Shown here one piece after another: positions 34,996 through 44,468 of a stretch of 56,132 nucleotides of DNA. Position numbers and translations under genes: made by a program. Each line of letters begins with the position of its first letter. The first letter of the stretch is position 1. A model generated the notes under the pieces. That model was given only the letters and a program-made list of their open reading frames with translations, was not told the origin of the DNA and did no database searches. Source of the stretch: Pseudoalteromonas phenolica (GTDB lineage Bacteria; Pseudomonadota; Gammaproteobacteria; Enterobacterales; Alteromonadaceae); contig NZ_PNEC01000033.1 in the NCBI RefSeq assembly GCF_005886345.1, forward strand, positions 1-56,132, written 5' to 3'.

Positions 34996-36411
34996 TTATT
35001 TAAGCTTAGTAATGTCAAGCGCTTGCCAGTGCGGGAAGTGCTTGCGAACTAGGGTATTAAACTCAACTTCAAAGTCGCTAAACTCTGAGTGTTGCGTTAC
35101 TTGTTCTGAAAGTAATGCTTCAATCATGCCTGCACCAATCGTCAGGTTTGATAAACGGTCGATCAGAATGAATGCGCCAGTTTCGTGGTTGTTGCGATAT
35201 ACATCAGCCACAATGCTTTCAGTCAGCTCTAGTGTCACAATCGCAATTTCGTTTAACTGTAGGCTGTCAGCTTGACCTTGCTCTAAGGTGTTTACATCAA
35301 TGGTATGGTCAATTTTCTTCACGATAGCAGCGGTGTTTTTGCTACCTAACTTGAAGTTATAACTCTTACCTAGCACTAACGGCTCTTCGTGCATCCACAC
35401 AAGCTTTGCTTGCACTTGGTTTGTTACAGCAGCTGTTGAGTCAGCAGGTACGATCACATCACCACGGCTTACATCAACTTCATCGTTTAATGTAATTGTG
35501 AATGCTTGGCCTGTTTGCGCTTGCTCTAAGTTACCGTCAAAGGTCACTAGCTCTTTGATGCTAGATTGCTTGCCAGATGGTAATACCTTAACCGCTTGAC
35601 CAACCGTTAATGAGCCCGATGTTAATGTGCCTTGGAAGCCACGGAAATCAAGGTTTGGACGTACAACATACTGAACAGGGAAGCGCGCTTCAAAGTCTGT
35701 ATTCGCCTCTGCTGCTGGAGAATCTTCAAGTAACTCAAGCAATGGCTTATCTGTGTAATAAGGTGTGTGCTCAGAACGCGTTACGACGTTGTCGCCTTTA
35801 AGCGCCGACATAGGCACAAACTTGATGTCAGATACGTTTAACTGCTCAGCAAACTTCAAATAGTCAGCTTTGATTTTTTCAAATACGGCTTCGTCAAAGT
35901 CCACGATGTCCATCTTGTTGATGGCAACAACGAACTGCTTGATACCTAATGAATCACAGATAAAGCTGTGACGCTTAGTTTGAATTTGCACACCGTAGCG
36001 CGCATCAACTAAGATGATAGCTAAGTCACTCGTAGACGCACCTGTTACCATGTTACGTGTGTATTGCTCGTGTCCTGGTGTGTCAGCAATGATGAATTTA
36101 CGCTTCGCCGTTGAGAAATAACGGTACGCAACATCAATGGTAATACCTTGCTCACGTTCAGCTTGTAAACCGTCAACCAGAAGCGCTAAGTCTAGCTCTT
36201 CACCTGCGTTACCCACTTTTTCATTGTCTTTGTGAAGTGCTGCAAGTTGATCTTCATAAATTTGATGGCTGTCGTGTAATAGACGACCGATAAGCGTTGA
36301 TTTACCATCATCCACGCTACCACAAGTCATCATGCGCAAAAGGCTTTTGTCTTGTTGGCGCGCTAGATAAGCGTCGATACCTAATTCTCTTACTTCATTT
36401 GCCGTAGACAT
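34996..36411 (-). CDS. cysN: sulfate adenylyltransferase subunit 1 (GTPase)
   Basis: The 471-residue GTPase subunit drives APS synthesis by CysD. GTPase motifs are CGSVDDGKSTLIGRLL (30-45), DTPGHEQYTRNM (about 110) and NKMD (about 165); C-terminal beta-barrel domains resemble EF-Tu. The start overlaps the cysD stop by one base (TAATG). The stop lies next to the palindromic element. Confidence 0.97.
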   Translation of the reverse strand: MSTANEVRELGIDAYLARQQDKSLLRMMTCGSVDDGKSTLIGRLLHDSHQIYEDQLAALHKDNEKVGNAGEELDLALLVDGLQAEREQGITIDVAYRYFSTAKRKFIIADTPGHEQYTRNMVTGASTSDLAIILVDARYGVQIQTKRHSFICDSLGIKQFVVAINKMDIVDFDEAVFEKIKADYLKFAEQLNVSDIKFVPMSALKGDNVVTRSEHTPYYTDKPLLELLEDSPAAEANTDFEARFPVQYVVRPNLDFRGFQGTLTSGSLTVGQAVKVLPSGKQSSIKELVTFDGNLEQAQTGQAFTITLNDEVDVSRGDVIVPADSTAAVTNQVQAKLVWMHEEPLVLGKSYNFKLGSKNTAAIVKKIDHTIDVNTLEQGQADSLQLNEIAIVTLELTESIVADVYRNNHETGAFILIDRLSNLTIGAGMIEALLSEQVTQHSEFSDFEVEFNTLVRKHFPHWQALDITKLK

Positions 36412-37310
36412 TAGAAATACCCCTCACGTTTTTTCTTCTCCATCGAGCCTGATGAATCATGGTCAATTACTCGGCCTTCACGCTCAGAAGAGGTAGAAAG
36501 CAACATTTCTTCGATGATGCCAGTCAGTGTGTTTGCTTCTGACTCAACCGCACCTGTTAGCGGGTAACAGCCTAATGTACGGAAACGCACAGATTTCATT
36601 TCAGGCACTTCGCCTTCGTTTAATGGCATACGCTCATCGTCAACCATGATTAATGTGCCATCACGTTCAACAACAGGACGCTTTTCAGAAAGGTACAATG
36701 GCACGATTTCAATATTCTCTTGATAGATATATTGCCAAATGTCTAGCTCAGTCCAGTTAGATAGAGGGAATACACGAATAGATTCGCCCGGATTAACTTG
36801 ACCGTTGTAGGTGTTCCAAAGCTCTGGACGTTGGTTTTTAGGATCCCAACGGTGGTGCTTATCACGGAATGAGTAAACACGCTCTTTTGCTCGCGACTTT
36901 TCTTCGTCACGGCGCGCACCACCAAAAGCAGCATCAAAGCCGTATTTGTCTAGTGCTTGCTTCAAGCCTTGTGTTTTCATTACGTCAGTGTGTTTTGCTG
37001 AACCGTGCGTAAACGGGCCTACACCCATAGCAATGCCTTCTGGGTTTTTGTGGACGATTAAGTCAAAGTTATATTCTTTTGCTAAGCGGTCACGGAATTC
37101 GATCATCTCGCGGAATTTCCAATCTGTGTCTACGTGTAATAGGGGGAAAGGAATTTTCGCTGGGAAGAATGCTTTACGCGCTAAGTGTAGAAGCACCGAT
37201 GAGTCTTTACCGATAGAGTAAAGCATCACTGGGTTTTCAAACTCGGCTGCGACTTCGCGAATAATCTTTATACTTTCAGCTTCTAATTGCTGAAGGTGTG
37301 TTAAAGCCAT
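36411..37310 (-). CDS. cysD: sulfate adenylyltransferase subunit 2
   Basis: The 299-residue catalytic subunit makes APS from ATP and sulfate. The PP-loop appears as [12 protein letters not shown] (32-43), with [22 protein letters not shown] further on, typical of CysD. It overlaps cysN by 1 bp and follows cysG by 37 bp. Confidence 0.97.
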   Translation of the reverse strand: MALTHLQQLEAESIKIIREVAAEFENPVMLYSIGKDSSVLLHLARKAFFPAKIPFPLLHVDTDWKFREMIEFRDRLAKEYNFDLIVHKNPEGIAMGVGPFTHGSAKHTDVMKTQGLKQALDKYGFDAAFGGARRDEEKSRAKERVYSFRDKHHRWDPKNQRPELWNTYNGQVNPGESIRVFPLSNWTELDIWQYIYQENIEIVPLYLSEKRPVVERDGTLIMVDDERMPLNEGEVPEMKSVRFRTLGCYPLTGAVESEANTLTGIIEEMLLSTSSEREGRVIDHDSSGSMEKKKREGYF

Positions 37311-37347
37311 TGTCGTCGTCCTACTTAAAAATTAAAAAATAAAATCG

Positions 37348-38772
37348 TTACGCCACATCGGTCAGTGGCTGAGCAAAACTGCTGATCTGTGCACTTTGCC
37401 CAAACCAAGCTAACTCTTCATGTAAAGCAGCTACTTCTCCGATAATCAGTAGTGCTGGTGAGACAATCTCATGTGCCTCAATTTGTTCGGCCAATTGACC
37501 TAATTCGGTTCTAACCACGCGCTGATTCTTACGGGTACCATTTTCAACAATTGCAACTGGGGTGCTAGCACTGCGGCCATGTTCAAGTAATTTAGCCTGA
37601 ATATGCGGTGACTTGATCACGCCCATATAAATTGCCAACGTTTGGTTAGGCTTAGCAAGCCCTTGCCAATCTAATTCTTGGCCGTCTTTTTTACAGTGAC
37701 CCGTTACAAACTGGATTGCCTGTGCATGATCTCTGTGTGTCAAAGGAATACCTGCATAAGCGCTACACCCGGCAGCGGCAGTAATGCCCGGTACGATTTG
37801 ATAACGTACATCATGGGCTTTCAGTACTTGTACTTCTTCACCACCACGGCCGTAAATAAACGGATCGCCACCTTTAATTCGGCAAACTTTTTTGCCTTGT
37901 TTCGCAAGGTCGACCAACATCTGATTGGTGTCTTCTTGCTTAACACTGTGGTAGTTAAGGCGCTTACCGACACAAATTAAATCTGCATCGCGGCGTACTA
38001 AATCCATAATCTCATCAGAAACGAGGTAGTCATACACCACAACATCGGCTTGTTGCATAAGCTGTAACGCTTTAAGTGTTAGTAGCTCAGGATCACCGGG
38101 ACCTGCACCAATCACATATACTTCGCCTTCCGGCTCAGCTTTAGCGTCGAGCATTTCGTGTAGCTGTTCGGTCGCAGCCTCGGTATTGCCTACCTGTACT
38201 TTACTCACCACGCTTGAATCGAACACGCTTTCCCAAAACTGGCGGCGATCGGCAAAATGCTTAAAGCGTGCCTTTACCTTATCTCTGAAGCTGCCTACTA
38301 AGGTTGCTAATGGGCCAATGTGCTGTGGAATAAGCGTTTCTAACTTCTCACGTAAACGTCGTGCTAAAACCGGCGCAGTGCCTGCGCTTGAAATTGCAAT
38401 GGTAATAGGGTCACGGTCTACAATAGACGGGAAAATAAACGAGCACTTAGGCTGGTCGTCTACCACGTTGACGAAAATATTATGCTGGTTTGCTAATTCA
38501 AATACGGTGTTATTAACCGACTCAACATCAGTAGCAGCAATAACAAGCATTTTGCCTGCAAGGTGAGACTCATTAAAATAGTCTTTAATTAGCGTAACTT
38601 CGCCATCTTGCTCGGCATCGAGTAACTCTTGGCAAAACTCAGGGGCTACAATCGTTACATCCGCACGTGCTTTTAAAAATGCACGCGCTTTACGAAGTGC
38701 AACATCACCGCCGCCGACAACCAGCACCGGTTTGTTATCAAGTTTGGTAAAGATAGGTAAGTACTGCACCAT
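37348..38772 (-). CDS. cysG: siroheme synthase CysG (fused)
   Basis: The 474-residue trifunctional protein makes siroheme, cofactor of sulfite and nitrite reductases. The N-terminal half (VGGGDVALRKARAFL at about 19-33) is the NAD-dependent precorrin-2 dehydrogenase/ferrochelatase; the C-terminal half (VYVIGAGPGDPELLTLKAL; GGDPFIYGRGGEE) is the SAM-dependent uroporphyrinogen-III methyltransferase. The ATG at 38772 is chosen since AAGGGG precedes it; an ATG 21 bp earlier has no site. It is the first gene of the operon. Confidence 0.94.
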   Translation of the reverse strand: MVQYLPIFTKLDNKPVLVVGGGDVALRKARAFLKARADVTIVAPEFCQELLDAEQDGEVTLIKDYFNESHLAGKMLVIAATDVESVNNTVFELANQHNIFVNVVDDQPKCSFIFPSIVDRDPITIAISSAGTAPVLARRLREKLETLIPQHIGPLATLVGSFRDKVKARFKHFADRRQFWESVFDSSVVSKVQVGNTEAATEQLHEMLDAKAEPEGEVYVIGAGPGDPELLTLKALQLMQQADVVVYDYLVSDEIMDLVRRDADLICVGKRLNYHSVKQEDTNQMLVDLAKQGKKVCRIKGGDPFIYGRGGEEVQVLKAHDVRYQIVPGITAAAGCSAYAGIPLTHRDHAQAIQFVTGHCKKDGQELDWQGLAKPNQTLAIYMGVIKSPHIQAKLLEHGRSASTPVAIVENGTRKNQRVVRTELGQLAEQIEAHEIVSPALLIIGEVAALHEELAWFGQSAQISSFAQPLTDVA

Positions 38773-39107
38773 TTGCCCCTTAGTTATATTCATATTCTGC
38801 TATTTTTATCGTGCAGAACATTACAGAGCAGCAGAATATAGCGGCTTTGAAACAGGAAAAAATAATTAAAACCTAGTCTATATAACTAAAAGTTATAGAA
38901 GGGGGGTTGATTTGGTTTAAGGCTTTATTTACAGGCCCTTGAGCTAAGTTTTAGCTACTTAATTTAGCTTATTATGTTTGGTTATGAGATATGCTAAACA
39001 GATAAATTTGATTTTGAGCAGAGTCTTTAGCGGACAAATGCCCTAGGATTGAGGAGATATATTCACTTAACTAACATGAACGCTCTTTACATACACGGGA
39101 AAGTACC
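38773..39107. other. 335-bp divergent region between cysG and deoC
   Basis: No protein gene is seen. It contains the palindrome at 38881-38897 listed separately and an AT-rich run. Both the cysG and deoC promoters should lie here but none is clear. Confidence 0.5.
38881..38897. promoter_or_regulatory. CysB-type LysR operator candidate
   Basis: TATAACT-AAA-AGTTATA is a perfect inverted repeat with the ATAAC-N5-GTTAT shape of a LysR-family half-site pair, about 110 bp upstream of cysG. CysB is the natural regulator of the downstream operon. Confidence 0.4.
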
Positions 39108-39851
39108 ATGACAATACAACAAGATGCAGCACAAGCATTGTTCCTAATGGACCTCACATCTCTAAATGAAAACGATACAGAGCAATCTATATTGGCATTG
39201 CTAGATAGTGTGCGCCCTGAGATTGGTCTGCCAGCTGCCATTTGCGTCTATTCACAATTTGTTGGTTTAGTAAAAAAAGAACTGATACAAAGAAACTGGC
39301 AGTCAGTTAAAGTTGCAACAGTGACAAACTTTTATGATGGCGAGCAGTCATTAGACTTGGTGCTTAATGAAACAAAACAAGCTTTATTAGACGGGGCTGA
39401 CGAAATTGATTTAGTGATCCCATATAAAGAAGTGATACAGGGCGAGCTAGAGAATACCAAACTGTATGTTCATAAGAGCAAGCAGTTATGCACAGAGTAT
39501 GATGCTTGTCTCAAAGTAATCATAGAAAGTGGTGAGCTAAAAGCGCCTGAGCTTATTTGCAAAGCAAGTAGCTTAGTGATAGAAGCGGGTGCAGACTTTA
39601 TTAAAACTAGCACCGGAAAAGTGTCTGTTAATGCCACTTTAGAAGCAACTGAAATTATGCTTGATGCAATTAATTCATCAGGCCGAGAAGTGGGCTTTAA
39701 AGCGGCGGGTGGAGTAAGAACAGTGAATGATGCGAGTGCTTACTTACGACTTGCTGAACAAAAACTAGAATGCAGTAGTTTGACGCCAGCGCAATTCAGA
39801 TTCGGCGCATCAGGCTTACTAAAAGATATTCATAACACTTTAGATGCATAG
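39108..39851 (+). CDS. deoC: deoxyribose-phosphate aldolase
   Basis: The 247-residue aldolase cleaves 2-deoxyribose-5-phosphate to glyceraldehyde-3-phosphate and acetaldehyde. The Schiff-base lysine is K166 in FIKTSTGKVSVNA, with DEIDLVIPY earlier and GFKAAGGVRT later. GGGAAAG precedes the ATG. It is not followed by deoA, deoB or deoD; instead it overlaps an unknown gene by 8 bp. Confidence 0.94.
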   Translation: MTIQQDAAQALFLMDLTSLNENDTEQSILALLDSVRPEIGLPAAICVYSQFVGLVKKELIQRNWQSVKVATVTNFYDGEQSLDLVLNETKQALLDGADEIDLVIPYKEVIQGELENTKLYVHKSKQLCTEYDACLKVIIESGELKAPELICKASSLVIEAGADFIKTSTGKVSVNATLEATEIMLDAINSSGREVGFKAAGGVRTVNDASAYLRLAEQKLECSSLTPAQFRFGASGLLKDIHNTLDA

Positions 39852-40344
39852 ATACAGTGAGCAAGAAAAAATAGAGCTTGAGCATGAAGCAGCCAAGTTA
39901 ATTTTAAAATGTTACGAAAAGGCGTATGGCACCCCTATGCGCCATATCTGGCATAATGAACCACGAAAACCCGATGTCAGCTGTTACCAAGGTGATCAGA
40001 AACTCGACATTGAAGTGGCGCATTTGTATGCCAGTGAAACCGAAGCTATGGCTGTACTTGGCAGACCGCTATCGTTATCGATGCAACGAGAATTGGCTGT
40101 GATGTCTCAGGCACCGTCTGAACAGCAGCTCAAAGTGGCATTGGGACGGTTGTTGAATCAAAAAGCCAAGAAAAGCTATCAATTAGAGCGGACATGGTTG
40201 TTGATCCGTAACGCCAGTCCGATTTGGCATTACGATGATTTTAAAAATGTGCAGGCACAATTAAGCTTTCCTGATACTCACCCATTTGAGCAAATCTGGT
40301 TATTGTGTGATTTTCATCATGGTGACTTGTTACAGCTGGCATAA
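39844..40344 (+). CDS. unknown protein with nuclease-like motif, coupled to deoC
   Basis: The 166-residue protein overlaps deoC by 8 bp and is probably translated from the same message. Residues 41-60 (RKPDVSCYQGDQKLDIEVAH) contain PD at 43-44 and D55-x-E57, as in the core of PD-(D/E)xK nucleases, although the lysine is absent. The C-terminal half has LERTWLLIRNASPIWHYDDF and WLLCDFHHGD. The start has no strong site. I do not recognise a named family. Confidence 0.6.
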   Translation: MHRYSEQEKIELEHEAAKLILKCYEKAYGTPMRHIWHNEPRKPDVSCYQGDQKLDIEVAHLYASETEAMAVLGRPLSLSMQRELAVMSQAPSEQQLKVALGRLLNQKAKKSYQLERTWLLIRNASPIWHYDDFKNVQAQLSFPDTHPFEQIWLLCDFHHGDLLQLA

Positions 40345-40443
40345 CCGTTAAAATACACAAATATTTTTGTTTGATTTATAACCACTGTTGGCGCGAGATT
40401 ATCGTAAGATTTGACAAAATTAAAATTTGCGCATCTTTTACTC

Positions 40444-40471
40444 TTGTTTTCGCTTTGTTCGTCAGTATAAT
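40444..40471 (+). promoter_or_regulatory. promoter of tRNA-Trp
   Basis: TTGTTT (40444-40449) and TATAAT (40466-40471), 16-bp spacer, followed by GGGC, a GC-rich discriminator typical of stringently controlled tRNA genes. Transcription would begin about 10 bp before the tRNA. Confidence 0.6.
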
Positions 40472-40486
40472 GGGCATCCACTTTGC

Positions 40487-40563
40487 AGGGGCGTAGTTCC
40501 AATTGGTAGAACAGCGGTCTCCAAAACCGATGGTTGCGGGTTCGAGTCCTGCCGCCCCTGCCA
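40487..40563 (+). tRNA. tRNA-Trp (CCA)
   Basis: The 77-nt cloverleaf includes an encoded CCA. The acceptor stem AGGGGCG/CGCCCCT is perfect, the anticodon loop CTCCAAA has CCA, the T-arm is GCGGG-TTCGAGT-CCTGC with one wobble, and D-loop GGTAG is present. Trp tRNA directly upstream of secE is the usual order in gammaproteobacteria. Confidence 0.97.
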
Positions 40564-40646
40564 ATTCATACAGCTAGTCTAAACCTAAAATAATGTGGCC
40601 GTTCAATGAACCTCTCGCTTATTTGTAGATTTGGATTAATGGATTT

Positions 40647-40665
40647 ACCCTGCCATATGCAGGGT
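40647..40665. other. hairpin between tRNA-Trp and secE
   Basis: ACCCTGC/GCAGGGT with loop CATAT, about 30 bp before secE. No T-run follows, so it may guide processing or partly attenuate instead of terminate. Confidence 0.4.
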
Positions 40666-40695
40666 CGTTGTGTCTGTATTTAAGGTAAAATTTTT

Positions 40696-41073
40696 ATGAG
40701 CACGAATGTAGAAACTCCGTCAAACTCGATGGATACGGTTAAGTGGCTAGTATCAATTGCATTGCTATTAGGTGCAGTTGTAGGTAATTACATGTACGCT
40801 GACCTATCTGTGTTAGTGCGTGCGGTAGGTGTTGTTGTTGCAGTAGCAGCCGCTTTAGGTCTACTGGCAACTACTGAAAAAGGTCGTACTTTTATTGCTT
40901 TTGCAAAAGAGTCTAGAATTGAAGTACGCAAGGTTGTTTGGCCAACGCGTCAAGAAACAACGCATACAACTTTTATCGTAATGCTAGCAACAGTGGTAAT
41001 GGCGTTAATCCTTTGGGGTTTAGACGGCATTTTATTCCGTATTGTTGGCTTTTTAACTGGATTGGAGATCTGA
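40696..41073 (+). CDS. secE: preprotein translocase subunit SecE
   Basis: The 125-residue inner-membrane protein has three spans (about 15-34, 38-59, 93-118) and the conserved cytosolic helix with [12 protein letters not shown] between the second and third. SecE clamps the SecY channel and is essential. It precedes nusG by only 4 bp. Confidence 0.97.
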   Translation: MSTNVETPSNSMDTVKWLVSIALLLGAVVGNYMYADLSVLVRAVGVVVAVAAALGLLATTEKGRTFIAFAKESRIEVRKVVWPTRQETTHTTFIVMLATVVMALILWGLDGILFRIVGFLTGLEI

Positions 41074-41077
41074 TCCC

Positions 41078-41635
41078 ATGTCGGATGAGAACAAAGAAAA
41101 GAAATTACGCTGGTACGTAATTCAAGCGTTTTCGGGTTTCGAAAAGCGCGTTGCTCAAACAATCATTGAGCACATTAAGATCGAAGGCTTAGAAGATAGC
41201 TTTGGTGAAGTACTAGTCCCTACTGAAGAAGTAGTTGAAATGCGTGCTGGTCAAAAGCGCAAATCTGAGCGTAAGTTCTTCCCAGGTTATGTTCTAGTTG
41301 AAATGGACATGAACGATGCGAGCTGGCACTTAGTAAACAGCACGCCACGTGTAATGGGTTTCATTGGTGGTACGTCTGATCGTCCAGCACCAATCAGCAA
41401 AAAAGAAGCTGACCGTATTCTTAACCGTATTCAAGAAAATGCTGAAGCGCCTAAGCCTGCAACATTATTCGAAGTGGGTGAAGTGGTACGTGTAAACGAT
41501 GGTCCATTTGCAGACTTCAGTGGTGTAGTTGAAGAGGTTGATTATGAGAAGAGCCGCTTAAAAGTGTCTGTTCTTATCTTCGGTCGTTCTACACCAGTTG
41601 ACCTAGAATTTGGTCAGGTAGAAAAAGACAAATAA
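41078..41635 (+). CDS. nusG: transcription antitermination factor NusG
   Basis: The 185-residue protein has an N-terminal NGN domain ([18 protein letters not shown]) and a C-terminal KOW domain ([31 protein letters not shown]). It couples transcription and translation and assists Rho. The length agrees with other gammaproteobacterial NusG. It is followed by a clear terminator. Confidence 0.98.
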   Translation: MSDENKEKKLRWYVIQAFSGFEKRVAQTIIEHIKIEGLEDSFGEVLVPTEEVVEMRAGQKRKSERKFFPGYVLVEMDMNDASWHLVNSTPRVMGFIGGTSDRPAPISKKEADRILNRIQENAEAPKPATLFEVGEVVRVNDGPFADFSGVVEEVDYEKSRLKVSVLIFGRSTPVDLEFGQVEKDK

Positions 41636-41655
41636 TTTCTTTTCGAAGAGATTGA

Positions 41656-41692
41656 AAAAGGCCGCTGGTTAATCTATAATCAGCGGCCTTTT
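41656..41692. terminator. terminator between nusG and rplK
   Basis: AAAAGGCCGCTG (41656-41667) pairs with CAGCGGCCTTTT (41681-41692), followed by a T-rich stretch. Confidence 0.85.
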
Positions 41693-41797
41693 GTTATCTG
41701 GTATAGCAAAAGCACAGATTTTTTTAATTTGGGAAGCCGCTTGAGTACGCGTCCTCGCGCGCACAAGGCAAAGACCCAACTAACGAGGTTATTTAAA

Positions 41798-42226
41798 ATG
41801 GCAAAGAAAGTTGAAGCTCTAATCAAGCTACAAGTTGCTGCTGGTATGGCTAATCCTAGTCCTCCAGTAGGTCCTGCACTAGGTCAACACGGTGTAAACA
41901 TCATGGAATTCTGTAAAGCGTTCAACGCACGTACAGAGTCTATCGAGAAAGGCGCTCCGGTTCCTGTAATCATCTCTGTTTACAACGACCGTTCATTCAC
42001 TTTCGACATGAAAACTCCACCTGCTTCTTACCTTCTTAAGAAAGCAGCTGGCATCAAGTCTGGTTCTGGCCGTCCTAACACTGAAAAAGTGGGTACAGTA
42101 ACACGTGCTCAACTAGAAGAGATCGTTGAGACTAAACGTCCTGATCTTACTGCTGCTGATATGGACGCAGCTGTACGCACGATTGCAGGTTCTGCACGTG
42201 CAATGGGCTTGAATGTAGAAGGGTAA
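41798..42226 (+). CDS. rplK: 50S ribosomal protein L11
   Basis: The 142-residue protein with [22 protein letters not shown] and the C-terminal RNA-binding domain ([14 protein letters not shown]). It forms the stalk base on 23S rRNA and is needed for RelA activation. The ATG at 41798 follows a GAGG site and gives the family length; a TTG 69 bp upstream is not conserved. Confidence 0.97.
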   Translation: MAKKVEALIKLQVAAGMANPSPPVGPALGQHGVNIMEFCKAFNARTESIEKGAPVPVIISVYNDRSFTFDMKTPPASYLLKKAAGIKSGSGRPNTEKVGTVTRAQLEEIVETKRPDLTAADMDAAVRTIAGSARAMGLNVEG

Positions 42227-42232
42227 TTGAGA

Positions 42233-42937
42233 ATGGCTAAATTAACTAAGCGTATGCGCGTAATCCGCGAAAAAGTTGACGTAACTAAAGAGTACGAAAT
42301 CAACGAAGCTGTTGCTCTTCTTAAAGAACTAGCTACTGCTAAATTCACTGAAAGTGTTGACGTTGCTGTTAACCTTGGTATCGATGCACGTAAATCTGAC
42401 CAAAACGTTCGTGGTGCAACTGTACTTCCAAACGGTACTGGCCGTGAAGTTCGCGTTGCTGTATTCACAGCTGGCGCAAACGCTGAAGCTGCTAAAGAAG
42501 CGGGTGCTGATTTAGTAGGTATGGAAGAGCTTGCTGAGCAAGTTAAGAAAGGCGAAATGAACTTTGATGTTGTTGTTGCTTCTCCAGATGCAATGCGCGT
42601 TGTTGGTCAACTAGGTCAAATCCTAGGTCCACGTGGTCTTATGCCTAACCCTAAAACTGGTACTGTAACACCTAACGTTGCAGAAGCAGTTAAAAATGCT
42701 AAAGCTGGTCAGGTTCGTTACCGTAACGACAAGAACGGTATCGTTCACACGACTATCGGTAAAGTTGACTTCACTGCTGAACAGCTACAACAAAACCTTG
42801 AAGCACTACTTGTTGCTCTTAAGAAGGCTAAGCCTTCTCAAGCGAAAGGTACTTACTTGAAGAAAGTAAGCATCTCAACAACTATGGGCGCAGGTGTTGC
42901 TGTTGACCAAGCTACTCTAAACACGCAAGTAGCGTAA
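42233..42937 (+). CDS. rplA: 50S ribosomal protein L1
   Basis: The 234-residue L1 protein has the conserved blocks [20 protein letters not shown] and [15 protein letters not shown] and binds the L1 stalk; it also represses its own operon. The ATG at 42233 matches the E. coli length exactly. Confidence 0.97.
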   Translation: MAKLTKRMRVIREKVDVTKEYEINEAVALLKELATAKFTESVDVAVNLGIDARKSDQNVRGATVLPNGTGREVRVAVFTAGANAEAAKEAGADLVGMEELAEQVKKGEMNFDVVVASPDAMRVVGQLGQILGPRGLMPNPKTGTVTPNVAEAVKNAKAGQVRYRNDKNGIVHTTIGKVDFTAEQLQQNLEALLVALKKAKPSQAKGTYLKKVSISTTMGAGVAVDQATLNTQVA

Positions 42938-42956
42938 TTTAGAAATTAGCATTTAC

Positions 42957-42990
42957 ATGGCGTAAAATTTGAACTATAATTTTGCGCCAT
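42957..42990. terminator. weak hairpin after rplA
   Basis: ATGGCGTAAAATT pairs with AATTTTGCGCCAT with one mismatch, about 20 bp after rplA. It probably attenuates read-through into the rplJ operon. Confidence 0.5.
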
Positions 42991-43084
42991 TTCGTTGAGA
43001 ACGTGTTCTCTAACGAAGTAAAGAATTCGGGTTGAAGCGCATAATTTCGTAGTATTGTTAACCAGTTGGTCTACAATCAAACGA

Positions 43085-43215
43085 TAAATTGCGTTTCCGT
43101 CCAAGACCGTAGGTGGTGAAAACCTTAATAATCCCTACGTAGACGGTGTGAATCCCAGCTAGATTTTCCTAATCTTCTGGCTCTCGCCGTAAAAAGCACC
43201 TCAGCAATTTTGTTG
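43085..43215 (+). ncRNA. L10 leader (autoregulatory mRNA element)
   Basis: The region upstream of rplJ carries the L10-leader core: CCGTCCAAGACCGTAGGTGG followed by CCTACGTAGACGGTG, which together give the two-stem structure bound by the L10-L7/L12 complex to limit its own translation. The position, 55-185 bp before rplJ, is as expected. Boundaries are approximate. Confidence 0.7.
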
Positions 43216-43270
43216 AGGTAAGAGTAGAACTGAAAACCATTAGGTTTTTAATTAACCAGGAGTAACACCC

Positions 43271-43765
43271 ATGGCTTTAAACCTTCAAGACAAGAAAGCA
43301 ATTGTTGCTGAAGTTAATGAAGTTGCCAAAGGTGCTCTATCTGCAGTAGTTGCAGATTCTCGTGGTGTGACAGTTGATGCTATCACTGCTCTTCGTAAAG
43401 AAGCTCGTGAAGCAGGCGTTTGGATGAAGGTTGTTCGTAACACCTTAGCTAAACGTGCTGTTGAAGGTACTGATTATGAGTGTCTTAACGAGTCTCTAGT
43501 AGGCCCAAGCCTAATCGCTTTCTCTTCAGAGCACCCAGGTGCTGCTGCGCGTATCTTCTCAGATTTCGCGAAAAAGAATGAGCTATTCGAGCTTAAGTCT
43601 GCTGCATTCGAAGGCAATATCGTTGACGTAGCTATGCTTGCTAAGCTACCTACTTACGACGAAGCTGTTGCACGCTTAATGAGCGCTATGAAAGAAGCGT
43701 CTGCTGGCAAATTGTGTAAAACAATTGAAGCAGTTCGCGTTAAGAAAGAAGAAGAAGCTGCTTAA
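43271..43765 (+). CDS. rplJ: 50S ribosomal protein L10
   Basis: The 164-residue protein has the [15 protein letters not shown] start, [23 protein letters not shown] and [14 protein letters not shown] blocks of L10, which anchors the L7/L12 dimers to the ribosome through its C-terminal helix. It is regulated through the L10 leader just upstream. AGGAG precedes the ATG. Confidence 0.97.
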   Translation: MALNLQDKKAIVAEVNEVAKGALSAVVADSRGVTVDAITALRKEAREAGVWMKVVRNTLAKRAVEGTDYECLNESLVGPSLIAFSSEHPGAAARIFSDFAKKNELFELKSAAFEGNIVDVAMLAKLPTYDEAVARLMSAMKEASAGKLCKTIEAVRVKKEEEAA

Positions 43766-43842
43766 TTTTAAGCCTTTATTCACTTTCTCATTTAAAAATT
43801 TTTTTGAACCTCATGGGTTCGTAATTAATTAGGAAATTTACA

Positions 43843-44205
43843 ATGTCTGTAACTAAAGACCAAATCCTTGACGCGATTGCTGAAATGTCAGTAATGGAAG
43901 TTGTTGAACTAGTTGAAGCAATGGAAGAAAAGTTCGGCGTAACTGCAGCTGCTGCTGTTGTTGCTGCTGGTCCAGCTGAAGCTGCTGAAGAAAAGACTGA
44001 GTTCGACGTAATCCTAGCTGCTGCTGGCGGTAACAAAGTTGCTGCTATCAAAGCTGTACGTGGTGCAACTGGTCTTGGCCTTAAAGAAGCAAAAGCTCTT
44101 GTTGAGTCTGCTCCTGCGCCAATCAAAGAAGCTGTTTCTAAAGAAGAAGCTGAAGCACTTAAGAAAGATCTTGAAGAAGCTGGTGCTGAAGTTGAGATCA
44201 AGTAA
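43843..44205 (+). CDS. rplL: 50S ribosomal protein L7/L12
   Basis: The 120-residue stalk protein has an N-terminal dimerisation helix region, an alanine-rich hinge ([17 protein letters not shown]) and the C-terminal factor-binding domain ([24 protein letters not shown]). It recruits translation factors. It is 78 bp after rplJ, with AGGAAA upstream. Confidence 0.98.
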   Translation: MSVTKDQILDAIAEMSVMEVVELVEAMEEKFGVTAAAAVVAAGPAEAAEEKTEFDVILAAAGGNKVAAIKAVRGATGLGLKEAKALVESAPAPIKEAVSKEEAEALKKDLEEAGAEVEIK

Positions 44206-44227
44206 TCTAGCTACGGCTAGGTTCGCT

Positions 44228-44277
44228 GCCTGAGCAATCAGGCAAGGGCTGGTGATTATTTAATCACCGGCCCTTTT
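44228..44277 (+). terminator. two hairpins with attenuator between rplL and rpoB
   Basis: CCTGA-GCAA-TCAGG (about 44228-44243) is followed by GGGC..GGTGATTA/TAATCACC..GCCC (44246-44273) and TTTT. This is the expected partial terminator that sets the ratio of ribosomal to polymerase subunits. Confidence 0.75.
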
Positions 44278-44468
44278 GCGCTCTAGTATGATCATATTTA
44301 CTAGACGCAAAAAACTCTAAATTTCACTTTTATTTCAATAACTTAAGTTTTTGCTAATAGCAGTGGCATTTAGTGCAACAATGAGATGTTGTTATCATGG
44401 CTTAGATGCCAGTAATGCTGTTCTTACAAGAACAGGTTGGGTCAAAGATCAGCAAGCTGAGGAACCCC

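Noticed and set aside
38983..39045. 20-codon frame in the cysG-deoC gap
   Set aside because: No ribosome binding site, no hydrophobic or conserved feature.
40376..40564. Short reading frames on the minus strand across tRNA-Trp
   Set aside because: They are accidental frames over the tRNA gene and its promoter; no ribosome site or homology.
43021..43080. Promoter for the rplJ operon (TTGTTA and TACAAT)
   Set aside because: The spacing of 11 bp is too short for a sigma-70 promoter.
43788..44201. Minus-strand frame of 137 residues over rplL
   Set aside because: Ser/Ala-rich mirror of rplL codon usage without a ribosome site.
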